From NCBI RefSeq assembly GCF_003336755.1, contig NZ_QMDI01000002.1:434001-498000 (forward strand): a stretch of 64,000 nt of DNA, read 5' to 3'. This stretch comes from Elioraea thermophila (ex Habib et al. 2022). GTDB taxonomy: Bacteria > Pseudomonadota > Alphaproteobacteria > Acetobacterales > Acetobacteraceae. Position 1 is the stretch's first letter. Every line of letters begins with the position of its first letter. The translations under genes and the position numbers were made by a program. This document shows positions 55,137 to 64,000 of this stretch, piece by piece. The notes beneath the pieces were generated by a model that searched no databases, was not told the origin of the DNA, and saw nothing but the letters and a program-made list of their open reading frames with translations.

Positions 55137-57110
55137 TCAGCGGACCCGGATCTCGGCCGAGGCGGCCACTCCCGATGAATCGATCACCGTCACACGATAG
55201 GCGCCTGGCCCGGCGGGAAGCCAGAGCGCATCGCGACGATGCCGCTCGCTCGGCAACGGCGCGCCGTCGACGAGGAAGGTGAGCGGCCTCTGCCCGCCAG
55301 CAGCGCGCAGCGTGACGGCTTGCCCGCGCGCCACCTGCGCCCCGCTGGGCGGAAAGACGAGACGGAGGCGGTCGGCCTCGCCCGCCCCGAGCCTCGCCAG
55401 GGCAGGCGCGGGCGGCAGCGGCTGGGCCGGCGGCAACGGGCCCGGATCCGGCAGCAGGGCGAAGGCGCGGAGCAGCAGCGGCAGCGCGAGCCGACGCCCC
55501 GTCTCGCCCGGCAGCGGCGTGCCGTCGGGACGTCCGACCCAGACGCCGATGGTGTGGGTGGCGGACACGCCGACCGCCCAGGCATCGCGATGACCCCAGG
55601 ACGTGCCGGTCTTCCAGGCGTAGCGCGGTGGGCTCGCCTGCGGCGCGAGGCCGGGCGGAACGGGACTCGCGGCGAGGATGGCCCGCACCGCGCCGGCCGC
55701 GGCCGGCGAAACGAAGGGGTGCAGCGACGCCCGCTCGCCGTCGCGCCAGACCGGCGCCGCGACCCGGCCGTCGGCAGCGAGCGCCGCCGTCAGTGCCACC
55801 AGCTCCTCGAGCGTGACGCCGAGCCCCCCCAACGCCACCGGCAGGCCCGGCGCGCCGGCCGCCGGTAGCCGCGGTGCGATCCCCGCCGTCTTCAAGGCGG
55901 CGACGAAGGCGAGCGGGCCGAAGGCGTCCGCCACCACCACCGCCGGCACGTTGAGGGAGAGGCGGAGCGCGTCCCGCGCGGTCAGGTCGCCCGCAAAGCC
56001 GCGCGCGAAGTTCTCCGGCGCGTAACCGCCGAAGCGATGCGGCAGGTCGGCGATGCGCGTGTCGGGCCGAAGCAAGCCGCCATCGAAGGCAAGGGCGAAC
56101 AGGAGGGGCTTCAGCGCAGAGCCGGGCGAGCGCACGGCGCGGCAGAGGTCGAGGGCGCCGGCCCGGCTCTCCCCGGGCAGCCCGCAGAGGGCGGCGGCCA
56201 CGCTGTGGTCCGCGTTGCGCAGGACCAGGACGGCGAGGTTGGCGCGCGGATCGAACTCGGTCGCGGCCTCCGCGGCGAGGCGTTCGAGCGCTGCTTGCAG
56301 CGGGGCCTCGAGGGTGGTCGCGATGCGCCCGCCGCTGCCGTCGGCAACGCGCGCGGCGAGATGCCGCGCGCGGGCTGGCATGGCAAGGCGCGTCTCGGGA
56401 AGGGGACCGACGGCTCGGATTTCGGCCTCGCTCAGCAGGCCAGCGCCCTGGGCGATGGCCAGCACCCGCGCCCGCGCCCGCCCCGCGCGATCGGGATGGC
56501 GGTCGGGGCGAAGGGCGGAGGGGCGTTGTGGCAGGGCAACGAGGAGGGCGAGTTCGCCCGCGTCCAGTGCGGCGGGCGGGCGGCCGAAGAAGGCATGGGA
56601 GGCGGCGCGCACTCCCTCCAAATTGCCGCCGTAAGGGGCAAGAGTGAGCCACAGGGCGAGAATCTCGTCCTTCGTGAACCGCGCCTCGAGCTGCAGGGCG
56701 CGGAAGATTTCGATCGCCTTCGCGCCCAAGGTGCGCGGGCGCGGCTCGAGCAGGCGGGCCACCTGCATCGTGAGCGTGCTGCCACCGGAGACGACGCGGC
56801 CATGGCGGATCGCCTGCAGCGCCGCACGGGTGAGCGCGAGTGGATCGACCCCGGGATGAAGGCGAAAGCGGCGGTCCTCGCGCGCGATCAGCATCTCGAG
56901 GAAGAGGGGCGGGACGTCCGCCACCGTCGTGCGCATCCGCCACACTCCGCCCTCCGCCGGGCGGACGGCGAGCAGGGCGCCGTCGCGATCGAGAAGTTCG
57001 AGCGAGAGGGATCGGGCGCGCGAGAGATCGGGCGGAAAGGCGCGATCGAGCGCGAACGCGACGCCCGCGACCAAGCCGAGCGCGACCAGGAGCGCCGCCG
57101 TCCGGCGCAT
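55137..57110 (-). CDS. pbpC: Penicillin-binding protein 1C
   Basis: A 657-residue bifunctional PBP1C. After one N-terminal membrane anchor comes the glycosyltransferase domain (AREDRRFRLHPGVDPLALTRAA and GGSTLTMQVARLL). The transpeptidase has SPGSALKP (SxxK), SLN and YAWKTGTSWGHRDAWAVG (KTGTS). The C-terminus is the PBP1C-specific BiPBP domain ending VTVIDSSGVAASAEIRVR. It polymerises or repairs glycan. It follows the alpha-2-macroglobulin gene with a 1 bp gap, the standard pairing, in which the macroglobulin is thought to protect the envelope when its integrity is lost. Confidence 0.94.
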   Translation of the reverse strand: MRRTAALLVALGLVAGVAFALDRAFPPDLSRARSLSLELLDRDGALLAVRPAEGGVWRMRTTVADVPPLFLEMLIAREDRRFRLHPGVDPLALTRAALQAIRHGRVVSGGSTLTMQVARLLEPRPRTLGAKAIEIFRALQLEARFTKDEILALWLTLAPYGGNLEGVRAASHAFFGRPPAALDAGELALLVALPQRPSALRPDRHPDRAGRARARVLAIAQGAGLLSEAEIRAVGPLPETRLAMPARARHLAARVADGSGGRIATTLEAPLQAALERLAAEAATEFDPRANLAVLVLRNADHSVAAALCGLPGESRAGALDLCRAVRSPGSALKPLLFALAFDGGLLRPDTRIADLPHRFGGYAPENFARGFAGDLTARDALRLSLNVPAVVVADAFGPLAFVAALKTAGIAPRLPAAGAPGLPVALGGLGVTLEELVALTAALAADGRVAAPVWRDGERASLHPFVSPAAAGAVRAILAASPVPPGLAPQASPPRYAWKTGTSWGHRDAWAVGVSATHTIGVWVGRPDGTPLPGETGRRLALPLLLRAFALLPDPGPLPPAQPLPPAPALARLGAGEADRLRLVFPPSGAQVARGQAVTLRAAGGQRPLTFLVDGAPLPSERHRRDALWLPAGPGAYRVTVIDSSGVAASAEIRVR

Positions 57111-57111
57111 C

Positions 57112-60100
57112 TCAGTCGGCCGGGGCGACCGCGATCCGTCCCGTGGCCTGACGCGCGAAGAACCGCGGCTTGTACATGTCGAACAGCAGGGCGCCGGGCA
57201 GTTCGAACCGCCCGGGCGTGACCGCGCGAACGAGGAAGCCGAGCTTGAACGACGGCTCCTCGGGCGTGAGGTCGATCTGCGCCACCAGGCGGTCGTCGCG
57301 CAGGGCGACGGAGCGGGCGCGCGACAATTCGCCGAGGAAGGGGAAGGCCGGCACCTCGCCAGGTCCAAGGCGGGCCGGTTCGGCCTCCCAGCCGGCCGGC
57401 AGCCCATGCACGAGCAGGGCCTGATGTGCGAGGCGCGTTTCCGCCCGACCTTCGATGACCAGGAGGAACACGTCGTTCTGCCTCAGCGCATCGAGGTTCA
57501 CCGGCGTGCCGTTGCGGTTGAGGAAGTTTCGCCGCACCACCATCCCGTCGCGCGCCGCTCCGGGCGCCTGGGCGGGAATGCCGCTCAACGCGACGGAGGC
57601 GAAGATCGGCCGCTGCCCGAGATTGCGCAGGCTGAGCGGCAGTTCCGACGGCGCGCGCAGGACGGTGGTGAGGACGGCGGGGGCAACCTCGCGCCCGTCC
57701 ACGGCAAGGGGAACGGGCGTGCCGTCGCGCCCCAGCACGGCCGCCGCCGCCACCAGCCAAGCCTGCTCCTGGGTGCTGGTGCGCGCGGGCTGGACGGCAT
57801 CCGCCGGCAGCTGGTCCAGCAACCGCGGCACGCGGTCGGCCAACACGCCCCCCTCGCGGACGCGCACGATCAGCATGGCGGCGTCGCGCACGGTCGAGCC
57901 GTAGTCCTGCGCGAAAGGCTCTCGCCGCGGGTCGGTCACCGCCTCGCGCAACAGGGCCTCGCCGCGCCCCGCATCGCCCATGCGCAGCAGCGCGGCGCCG
58001 AGCAGGCCGCGGGACAGCGGGGTCGGCAGACGCCCCGCCCCCTGGTCGGCCAACACGCGCGCCGCTCCCGGCCGCGGGCGCCCGGCCAGCGCCAGACTGT
58101 CCAGGGCATAGGCCTGGGCGGCGCGGGACCATGGCTCGTTCGACGGTTCGTCGGTGAACTCGGCCAGCCAACGCAAGGCGGAGGCGAACGCGGCCTCGGG
58201 CACGGTCACGCCGGCGGCCCGGGCACGGACGAGGAACTCGACCGCATAGGCAGTGAGCCAGGGTTCGGCCTGGTCGCCGGAACTCCAGAGGCCGAAGGCG
58301 CCGTCGAACCGTTGCTTGTCGAGGACGCTCCGCACCACCGCCTCCAGCCGGGCGCGGCGGTCGGCGGCGAGCGGGCTTTCCTCGCCGAGGAAGACAAGCG
58401 GCAGGCCCTGGCTGACCACCTGCTCGAGGCAGGCGTAGGGCCAGACCTCGAGCGCGCGGGCGAGAGCGGCGAGATCGAGCGGGGAGGCGGTGTTCACCGT
58501 CACGCTCGCCCGCGCCGTTCCCGGCAGGAAACGGGCGAGCGTATCGGCGGCGAGATCCAGACTCGCGCCGGCAGCGAGTTCGCGCCGGCTCACCGTCGTC
58601 TCGACGGGGCGGGCCGGCCGTACCGTGAGCGGAAACACGCGGGTGGCCGAGAAGCCGTCAGGACCCTCCGCCACCAGCCGGAGCGTCGCCACGCCGACCC
58701 CCGTGCCGCGCAGACCGAACAGGGCACGCGCCCGCGCGTCCTGAGCGAGCTGGACCGATTGCGTCGCGCCATCGACGGCGAGCGGCCCGTCGGCCGAGAG
58801 CGAGACGCGCACCGTGCCGGCGGGCAGTTCGACGTTGTGCAGGGAGACGGCGAGGCGCGCCTCGTCGCCGGGGGCGAGGAAGCGGGGCAAGGCCGGTTCG
58901 GCGACGAGACGATCGCGCACCGGAACGGACAGCGCGGCCGCTCCGCTCCGGGCGGGCTCCCAGGCGACGGCGGCGAGGCGGAGCGCGGTGTTCACGTCCG
59001 GCACCTCGAGCCGAAAGCGCGCCACGCCGTCCGCTCCCGCCGTCCGGGGCCCCTCGAACAGGCTGGCGATCACGAAGGGCAGGGCGGGCAGGGCAGCGCC
59101 TGCATCGTCCTCGTCACCACCCTGGCGCAGGATCCCCGCTTCGCCCTCGGCGGGCAGGACCAGCCGTCCGTAATCGTCGCGGATGTCAAGCCCGAGCCGC
59201 CGCTTGGCGGTGAACCACCCGGCAGGGTCGGGGGCGGCATGGCCGGTGAGGCGAAGGATCCCCTCGTCCACGGCGGCCAGCGCCACCTGTGCGCCGGGTG
59301 CGGTGCGCACCGCGACCTCGACTGTGCCGCGCGGACGGAGCAGGGTCGGCGCCTCGATCGCGACCGGCAGGGTGCGCGGGGCGGGGTCGATGCCGAGCCA
59401 GGCAAGCCCCAGGGCGCGCACCGGACCCGAACCCGCCTCCGTCCGGCCGCGCACCAGCATCACCGCCGCATAGGCGCCCGAGCCCCAGGCGCGATCGACC
59501 GGAATCTCCACCGTGGTCGCGCCGCGCGGCACCGCGAGCGTGCGCACGGCATGCACGCGGTCGGTCAGCACCAGCACGGTCGCGGTGCCGGCGAAGGGCG
59601 CCTCGATTCGCAGCCGTGCCGTCTCCCCGTGGGCATAGGCGGCGCGATCGGCCGCGACGTCGAGGAGGTCCGGCGTGTCGCCGCCGCCGGCGACGCTGAC
59701 GAAGCCGACCCGGAAGCGCACCGAGGTGGCGGCGAGCGTTACGGAGTCGGCAACCTCGAGGCGGTAGCGCCCCCATTCGAGGCGGCGCGCGAAGCGCATC
59801 GGCTGGTCAACGCCGACAGCGAGCGTGGTCGCCTCCAGCGGCTCGTCGCGCCAGACCGTCTCGTAGCGCGCGAGGCGATCGCGGATCACCACCCGCCAGT
59901 CGGGCCGTTCGCGCACCAGACGCAGGCGCAGGCCCTGCCGCCCCACCGCACGGCCCTCGGCGTCGAAGACGGCGATGTCGAAGGCCGCCTCCTCGCCCTC
60001 CGGCACCGCGCCGGCGGCGAAGCGAGGACGGATGCCGATCAGCGCGCCTTGGGCGCGCACGGGCAGGCTCACCCGCGCCCGCGACGGGCGGCCGCCGGGC

Positions 60101-62244
60101 TCGCTCACCTCGACCGAGACCGTCGCGCGCAGTGGGCGGGTGGTGTCCGGAGCGCGAGCCAGCAGCAGGGTGGCCGTGGTTCGACCCTGGGCGTCGGTGT
60201 CGGGCAGCGCAAGATCCTCGCGGATCGTGTCGGGCGCGTCCTCGACCAAGCCGAAGCGCCACTCCGCGAGCTGGGGGAAGGGCTCGGGGTCTGGGGCGAT
60301 GACGAGTTCGCCGCGGGCCGACAGGCCGGACGCGGGCGGGCCGTAGAGGAAGCGGGCGGTGACCGGCAAGGCGAGCGGCGTGCCCGGCACGAGGGGGCCA
60401 GCAGCGGCGCCGATTTCCACCGCGAGGCGCTCCGGCACGAAGTCGGCGACGGTGACGGTGGCGCGCCCGATCGGCGCCGCCGCGGGGTCGGCGAAAGCCT
60501 CGACGGTCCAAGTGCCCTGCGTGGCTCCCGGCGAGAGCGGGACCGACCAGACGCGCCCCCCCGCCGCATCAGGCCGCGGCACGGCCTCGGCGGCGACGGT
60601 GCCGTTGGGCCGGCGCAGGCGAAGCGTGAGCGGAACGTCCGCCGCATGGCCGGTGGCGTCGCGCAGCAGAGCGAGCACGTGGACCGTCTCGCCCGGGCGG
60701 TAGATGCCGCGCTCGGTCCACAGCCAGGCATCGAGCGGGCCGGGGTGCGCCCTGCCCTCTACGCCGCGGTCGGAGAGGTCGAAGGCAGCCCGGTCGAGGT
60801 CGAGGACGGCGAAGTCGCCCTCCGCCTTGCGGGCCGAGATCAGCCGCGGTGCCGCCCCGCCGCGACCGCGCAGCAAGGGGGCGGGAAAGCGCGCCACCCC
60901 CTCGGCGTCGGTCTCGACGATCGCGAGCTCCTCGTTGTCGCGGGCGATCAGCGCGACCCTCAGCCCCGAGAGGGGACGCGCATCGGAGAGGGCGCGGGCC
61001 AACACGGTGAGCCCGTCCGTGCCTCGCAGCACGGCGAGCCCGATGTCGGTGACGATGAACCATTGCGTGGCGAGATCGCTCCAGGCCGGCAACGGCGTGC
61101 CGTCGCCCGGGGCGGCGGTCAGCGCGAACAGCCCGGGTCCCTGCCCGGCCAACATGGGCGCGAGGTCGAGCACGGTGCGAGCGAGTTCGTTGCGCCGCCA
61201 GGACGGGATCTCCAGCGTGCCTTCCCAGACGAGACGCGCGCGCTCGGAGGCGAGTTCGCGCGCGATCCAGGACGAGAGCGGACGGAAAGCCGGGCCGTCC
61301 TCGCCGACTTGTCCCGCGATGCCGCGCTCCGGCACGCGGTAGAGGCGCAGGGCGACGGCGGAGAGGTTGACCGTGCCGACGGTCAGACGCGGCGCCTCGC
61401 CGCGCGGCAGGATGAAGGCACCCGATTGCAGGACGACGCGCGGCTGCCGGTCGGGGATCGTCACCTCGAGGGTGGCGGCGCGACGCAGGCTCGCTCCGTC
61501 CGCCCCCGGCAGCCCTTCGCGCAGCGTCAGCCGCCAGGTGCGACCGTGCGCGAGACCGGCGACGCACAGGCGATTGTCTTCGCGCGTGACGGCGACCGCG
61601 GCGGCAGGTTCGACCCTCACCCAGTCGGCCCAGGCGACGTCACGGCGCGGCGAAAGCACATCGGAGAAGGCGATGCAGGCGCGCGGCGGGTCGCTTTCCG
61701 CCTCCGGCGTCACCCCGCGCACCACGATGCCGACCGCGCGGCGGAGCTCGGCCAGGCGCTGGCGATGCGCCGCATTCGCAGGGTCGCGTTCGATCACCGC
61801 GTTCATCGCCTCGATGGCGAGCTCGGGCCGCCCGGCGGGGCCCGCGAGGATGTCGGCGATGCGCAGCAGCGAGGGGATCTCCGGCGTCCCGGCCGGCACC
61901 ATCATGAAGGCCTGCCAGGCCGACTGCAGGGCACGGTTGGCGTCGGGCGGGCTGCGCCGGGTCCAGGCCTCGGAGAGCCTCAGCCAGTGCCGATCCGTCA
62001 CCTCGCCGAGCGCGATGCGCGCCTCGAGCGCGCGCACGGCCTCGGCCCAGTCGTTGCGGGCGATCGCGGCGTCGATGCGGCGATCGGCGGCGTTGCGCGC
62101 CTCGGCGGTGGCCGGCGCGCGCGGCGCGAGGCTGCGGGCATAGGCGGCCGCGTCGGCGGCAAGACCGGGGATTTCGAAGGCGGAAGCCGGTGGCGAAACC
62201 AGCCAGAGCGTCAGGGCGAGGATCAGGGCCGACAGGGTCCGCAT
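57112..62244 (-). CDS. Bacterial alpha-2-macroglobulin (YfhM-like)
   Basis: A 1710-residue periplasmic protease-trapping protein. The signal is MRTLSALILALTLWLVSPPASA, with no lipobox Cys, so it may be periplasmic and soluble. MG and bait-region repeats follow (GLAVLRGTDGLTVLARALSD, WTERGIYRPGETVHVLALLRD, and AVDEGILRLTG). The thioester motif CLEQ is at about residue 1272 (WPYACLEQVVSQGLPL). The C-terminal helical thioester domain follows (FDGAFGLWSSGDQAEPWLTAYA). On cleavage of the bait by a protease the thioester binds it covalently. It is coupled to pbpC. The start at 62244 gives a clean signal peptide. Confidence 0.94.
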   Translation of the reverse strand: MRTLSALILALTLWLVSPPASAFEIPGLAADAAAYARSLAPRAPATAEARNAADRRIDAAIARNDWAEAVRALEARIALGEVTDRHWLRLSEAWTRRSPPDANRALQSAWQAFMMVPAGTPEIPSLLRIADILAGPAGRPELAIEAMNAVIERDPANAAHRQRLAELRRAVGIVVRGVTPEAESDPPRACIAFSDVLSPRRDVAWADWVRVEPAAAVAVTREDNRLCVAGLAHGRTWRLTLREGLPGADGASLRRAATLEVTIPDRQPRVVLQSGAFILPRGEAPRLTVGTVNLSAVALRLYRVPERGIAGQVGEDGPAFRPLSSWIARELASERARLVWEGTLEIPSWRRNELARTVLDLAPMLAGQGPGLFALTAAPGDGTPLPAWSDLATQWFIVTDIGLAVLRGTDGLTVLARALSDARPLSGLRVALIARDNEELAIVETDAEGVARFPAPLLRGRGGAAPRLISARKAEGDFAVLDLDRAAFDLSDRGVEGRAHPGPLDAWLWTERGIYRPGETVHVLALLRDATGHAADVPLTLRLRRPNGTVAAEAVPRPDAAGGRVWSVPLSPGATQGTWTVEAFADPAAAPIGRATVTVADFVPERLAVEIGAAAGPLVPGTPLALPVTARFLYGPPASGLSARGELVIAPDPEPFPQLAEWRFGLVEDAPDTIREDLALPDTDAQGRTTATLLLARAPDTTRPLRATVSVEVSEPGGRPSRARVSLPVRAQGALIGIRPRFAAGAVPEGEEAAFDIAVFDAEGRAVGRQGLRLRLVRERPDWRVVIRDRLARYETVWRDEPLEATTLAVGVDQPMRFARRLEWGRYRLEVADSVTLAATSVRFRVGFVSVAGGGDTPDLLDVAADRAAYAHGETARLRIEAPFAGTATVLVLTDRVHAVRTLAVPRGATTVEIPVDRAWGSGAYAAVMLVRGRTEAGSGPVRALGLAWLGIDPAPRTLPVAIEAPTLLRPRGTVEVAVRTAPGAQVALAAVDEGILRLTGHAAPDPAGWFTAKRRLGLDIRDDYGRLVLPAEGEAGILRQGGDEDDAGAALPALPFVIASLFEGPRTAGADGVARFRLEVPDVNTALRLAAVAWEPARSGAAALSVPVRDRLVAEPALPRFLAPGDEARLAVSLHNVELPAGTVRVSLSADGPLAVDGATQSVQLAQDARARALFGLRGTGVGVATLRLVAEGPDGFSATRVFPLTVRPARPVETTVSRRELAAGASLDLAADTLARFLPGTARASVTVNTASPLDLAALARALEVWPYACLEQVVSQGLPLVFLGEESPLAADRRARLEAVVRSVLDKQRFDGAFGLWSSGDQAEPWLTAYAVEFLVRARAAGVTVPEAAFASALRWLAEFTDEPSNEPWSRAAQAYALDSLALAGRPRPGAARVLADQGAGRLPTPLSRGLLGAALLRMGDAGRGEALLREAVTDPRREPFAQDYGSTVRDAAMLIVRVREGGVLADRVPRLLDQLPADAVQPARTSTQEQAWLVAAAAVLGRDGTPVPLAVDGREVAPAVLTTVLRAPSELPLSLRNLGQRPIFASVALSGIPAQAPGAARDGMVVRRNFLNRNGTPVNLDALRQNDVFLLVIEGRAETRLAHQALLVHGLPAGWEAEPARLGPGEVPAFPFLGELSRARSVALRDDRLVAQIDLTPEEPSFKLGFLVRAVTPGRFELPGALLFDMYKPRFFARQATGRIAVAPAD

Positions 62245-62262
62245 CGCAACGCTCCGCTCTGC

Positions 62263-62315
62263 AAGCCGTGGCGGGGAGGCTGGCAGATCGGCGGGCCAAC
62301 TGTCCACCACGGCTT
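62263..62315. repeat. 9 bp perfect inverted repeat upstream of the alpha-2-macroglobulin gene
   Basis: AAGCCGTGG at 62263-62271 and CCACGGCTT at 62307-62315, separated by 35 bp. It lies 19 bp from the start of the macroglobulin gene and about 70 bp from the stop of the TAXI-receptor gene. It could be an operator for the former or a terminator-like fold for the latter; no T tract is present. Confidence 0.35.
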
Positions 62316-62383
62316 CGCAACGGACTGCCATGGCGTGGAAGTTGCGGCGTCCTCGTCGCCGGTGAGCCGACGCGATCGCCGCC

Positions 62384-63667
62384 TCAACGCAGCTGTCCGG
62401 AGCGGACAAGCGCGATGTGGTTGCGCAATTCGTAGAGAGGGTTGGCATGACTGAGCGGCACACGCACACGGCCGACCCGGTCTGCGAGGCGATCGAGCTC
62501 CGCATGCACGCGACGTCGTTCCTCCTCGCTCGCGGCGGCGGCAAGCTCGGCCTCGAGGAGGCGCAGCTGCCGGTACCAGCGATACACCTTGCGGTCGATC
62601 TGCCAGCGCCAGAGCACGGGGGCGAGACGCAGCAGGGGAATGGCGAGGCCGATCAGCGGGATGACGATGACCCAGGCGCGCTCGAGCCAGACCGCGACCC
62701 AGAACGGGAGGTAGCGCTGCAGGAACCCGGGCCCATGCCGGAGGTAGCGATCCGCATCCGGATGCAGCGGCCAACCGACGGGGTCGGAGGTCGGGAAGCG
62801 GCCCGCCGGGGCGAACAGGGTGCGGCCGCGATGGGTCTCGTGCAGCGCGTCCATCATCAGCGCAACGATGCGGGGATGAAGATCGGGGCGGGCGAGCACC
62901 TCGGCCATCGGGGCAACGAGCGTGGTGTCGCGCTCCGGCAGGTCGGCGGCGAGATCGAGCCCTCCCGCCGGCAGCCGCACCCGAGTGAGGAACGGCAGGG
63001 CGGCGACATAGGCGTCGGCGCGGCTGCCGAAATCGACGAGGCGGATCGACGGATCGCGCATCGCTTCGGCCATCGCCGCGGTCGGGGCGGCGACGACGAA
63101 GGCGGCCGCGGCGACCTCGCCCGCGCGCAAGGCCCTCGCCGCCTCGCGCCCGCCGATCGCGCGCAGGTCGAGCGCGGCGGGATCGAGACCGGTCACCGCG
63201 AGCAGCCGTAGCGCGAGTGCCCGCGTCCCACTGCCTTCGGTGCCGACGGCGATCGGGCGACCGCGCAAATCGGCAAGCCTCGTCTCGGCGGGCAGGTCGC
63301 GCACGAGCAGCCAAAGCGGTTCGAAGAAGATGCCGCCCAGGCTGACGGGCCCGGGGGCGGTGTCGGCATTCGCGACCCCGCCCTGGATCACCGCGAGGTC
63401 CACCGCGGGCGGATCGGCGGTCAGGAGGGCCAGGTTCTCGACGGTTCCCTCGGTGGTGCGGATACGCAAGCGAATGCCTTCGCGGGCAAGGATGGCGGCC
63501 CAGGCGATGGCGGCGGCCTGATAGGCGCCATCGGCAGGGCCGGTGGCGACGACAACCTCGCGGGGCGGCGGCGGGGCGACGAAGCGCCAGGCGACCGCAA
63601 TCGTCGCCGCGATCACCAGGGCGACGAGGCCGTAGGCACGAAGGAAGGCGCGCAACGCAGTCCCCAT
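62384..63667 (-). CDS. TAXI-family TRAP solute receptor, membrane-anchored
   Basis: A 427-residue receptor of the TAXI (TRAP-associated extracytoplasmic immunogenic) family. One N-terminal helix (LVALVIAATIAVAWRFV) precedes the binding domain: VVATGPADGAYQAAAIAWAAIL, LAVIQGGVANAD, GRPIAVGTEGSGTRALALRLL. Unusually the protein continues past it with a second hydrophobic segment (VIVIPLIGLAIPLLRLAPVLW) and a charged C-terminal region (LEAELAAAASEEERRR) in the cytoplasm or forming a coiled coil. That layout is known in one TAXI subgroup. No TRAP permease genes are adjacent. Confidence 0.85.
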   Translation of the reverse strand: MGTALRAFLRAYGLVALVIAATIAVAWRFVAPPPPREVVVATGPADGAYQAAAIAWAAILAREGIRLRIRTTEGTVENLALLTADPPAVDLAVIQGGVANADTAPGPVSLGGIFFEPLWLLVRDLPAETRLADLRGRPIAVGTEGSGTRALALRLLAVTGLDPAALDLRAIGGREAARALRAGEVAAAAFVVAAPTAAMAEAMRDPSIRLVDFGSRADAYVAALPFLTRVRLPAGGLDLAADLPERDTTLVAPMAEVLARPDLHPRIVALMMDALHETHRGRTLFAPAGRFPTSDPVGWPLHPDADRYLRHGPGFLQRYLPFWVAVWLERAWVIVIPLIGLAIPLLRLAPVLWRWQIDRKVYRWYRQLRLLEAELAAAASEEERRRVHAELDRLADRVGRVRVPLSHANPLYELRNHIALVRSGQLR

Positions 63668-63937
63668 CGGGCAGGAGGCTAGCCCGTCCGCCGACCGCCG
63701 TCGCCCTGTCGGCGTGGCGTGGTCCTCCCGCCCGCTCCAGCGTCACCGTGCCCAAGAAACGGGCGCACCGTGACGGGCCCGGTCTGGCAGGTCCGCGGAA
63801 AGCGGGGAGGGGCGCGCATGGCACGCCCTTCGCTAGCCCTCCCGACGGCTGAAGAGGCGAGGCGCGCGGGGCGTGGACGCGGCGGAGCATGGCTCACGAC
63901 CGGCAACCTTGGCGCGACGCAGCGGACAGGAGGCATC

Positions 63938-64000
63938 ATGTCGGGACCCTTCGCCGATCCTTTCGACCCGAAGACGGCGCTCAGGCGCTGCAGCTGCGGC
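63938..64000 (+). CDS. Start of an unidentified gene, cut by the right edge
   Basis: A good ribosome site (acaggagg, 63926-63933) precedes ATG 63938. The first 21 residues are visible and contain FDPKTALRRCSCG at the end, cut at the window boundary. Some NrtA/CmpA-type ABC receptors start with a comparable Cys-rich stretch, but this is too short to name. The 270 bp before it, back to the TAXI gene, show no other feature. Confidence 0.55.
   Translation, partial: MSGPFADPFDPKTALRRCSCG

Noticed and set aside
56929-62454. A plus-strand open frame of 1841 codons
   Set aside because: It is antisense to the alpha-2-macroglobulin gene, has no family motifs and is His/Arg/Gly-rich, as expected from the GC-rich complementary strand.

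Overview
The window is GC-rich (roughly 70%), densely coding DNA with many 1-8 bp gene overlaps. Gene content suggests an alphaproteobacterium, most likely Rhodospirillales and plausibly Acetobacteraceae. Pointers are the alaS / cytidine deaminase / recA neighbourhood, an L31 without zinc-ligand cysteines, several Bug/TctC and NMT1-type binding proteins, a form II CO-dehydrogenase-like SLM set, an OpgC protein, and what looks like a ROSE-type RNA thermometer in front of an Hsp20 gene. The taxon is inferred from gene content, not from a marker tree. I saw no rRNA, tRNA, CRISPR array, insertion sequence or prophage, so this reads as chromosomal backbone with a large share of transport genes.

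Layout. 1-1889 (minus): the start of alaS, a cytidine deaminase and recA. 1890-2381 is the only gene-free stretch above 300 bp; it contains a strong plus-strand intrinsic terminator preceded by several hairpins and belongs to no recognised gene. 2382-6301 (plus): glycerol dehydrogenase-like enzyme, HpxZ-like protein, DadA-like oxidase, radical SAM protein. 6310-9934: Asp/Glu racemase-like gene (minus), a Bug/TctC binding protein broken by an in-frame TGA (plus), and a minus operon gpt-maoC-citE. 10047-13555: CPA2 antiporter, Hsp20, L31 and phosphofructokinase.

13653-29656 is one long minus-strand block. Read right to left it holds SDR, 3-hydroxyisobutyrate-dehydrogenase-like protein, aldehyde dehydrogenase, three paralogous peptide-type binding proteins, oppB-C-D-F, then coxS-L-M. 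The three binding proteins appear to share one permease and ATPase set. 29781-33598: phosphoesterase, GtrA, glycosyltransferase 2, galE and a DUF882/M15 protein (envelope and polysaccharide functions). 33811-37813: an NMT1-type ABC importer followed by a cytosine-deaminase-like amidohydrolase, a likely uptake-plus-deamination unit. 37800-39635: two paralogous flavodoxin-fold oxidoreductases around a cupin, and a small basic protein. 39691-45539: dcd, murA, opgC, an exported SGNH-like protein, hisG and hisD. 45536-48489 (minus): a tripartite tricarboxylate transporter.

48622-53001 encodes a solitary 1459-residue DUF4011 superfamily I helicase with a C-terminal Vsr-like domain. 53017-62244 (minus): a TrkA-like and TrkH-like potassium uptake pair, then PBP1C and a thioester-containing bacterial alpha-2-macroglobulin. 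62384-63667 encodes a TAXI-family solute receptor. The window ends in the first 21 codons of another gene. Functions are assigned from family motifs; substrates of the transporters are not readable from the sequence.
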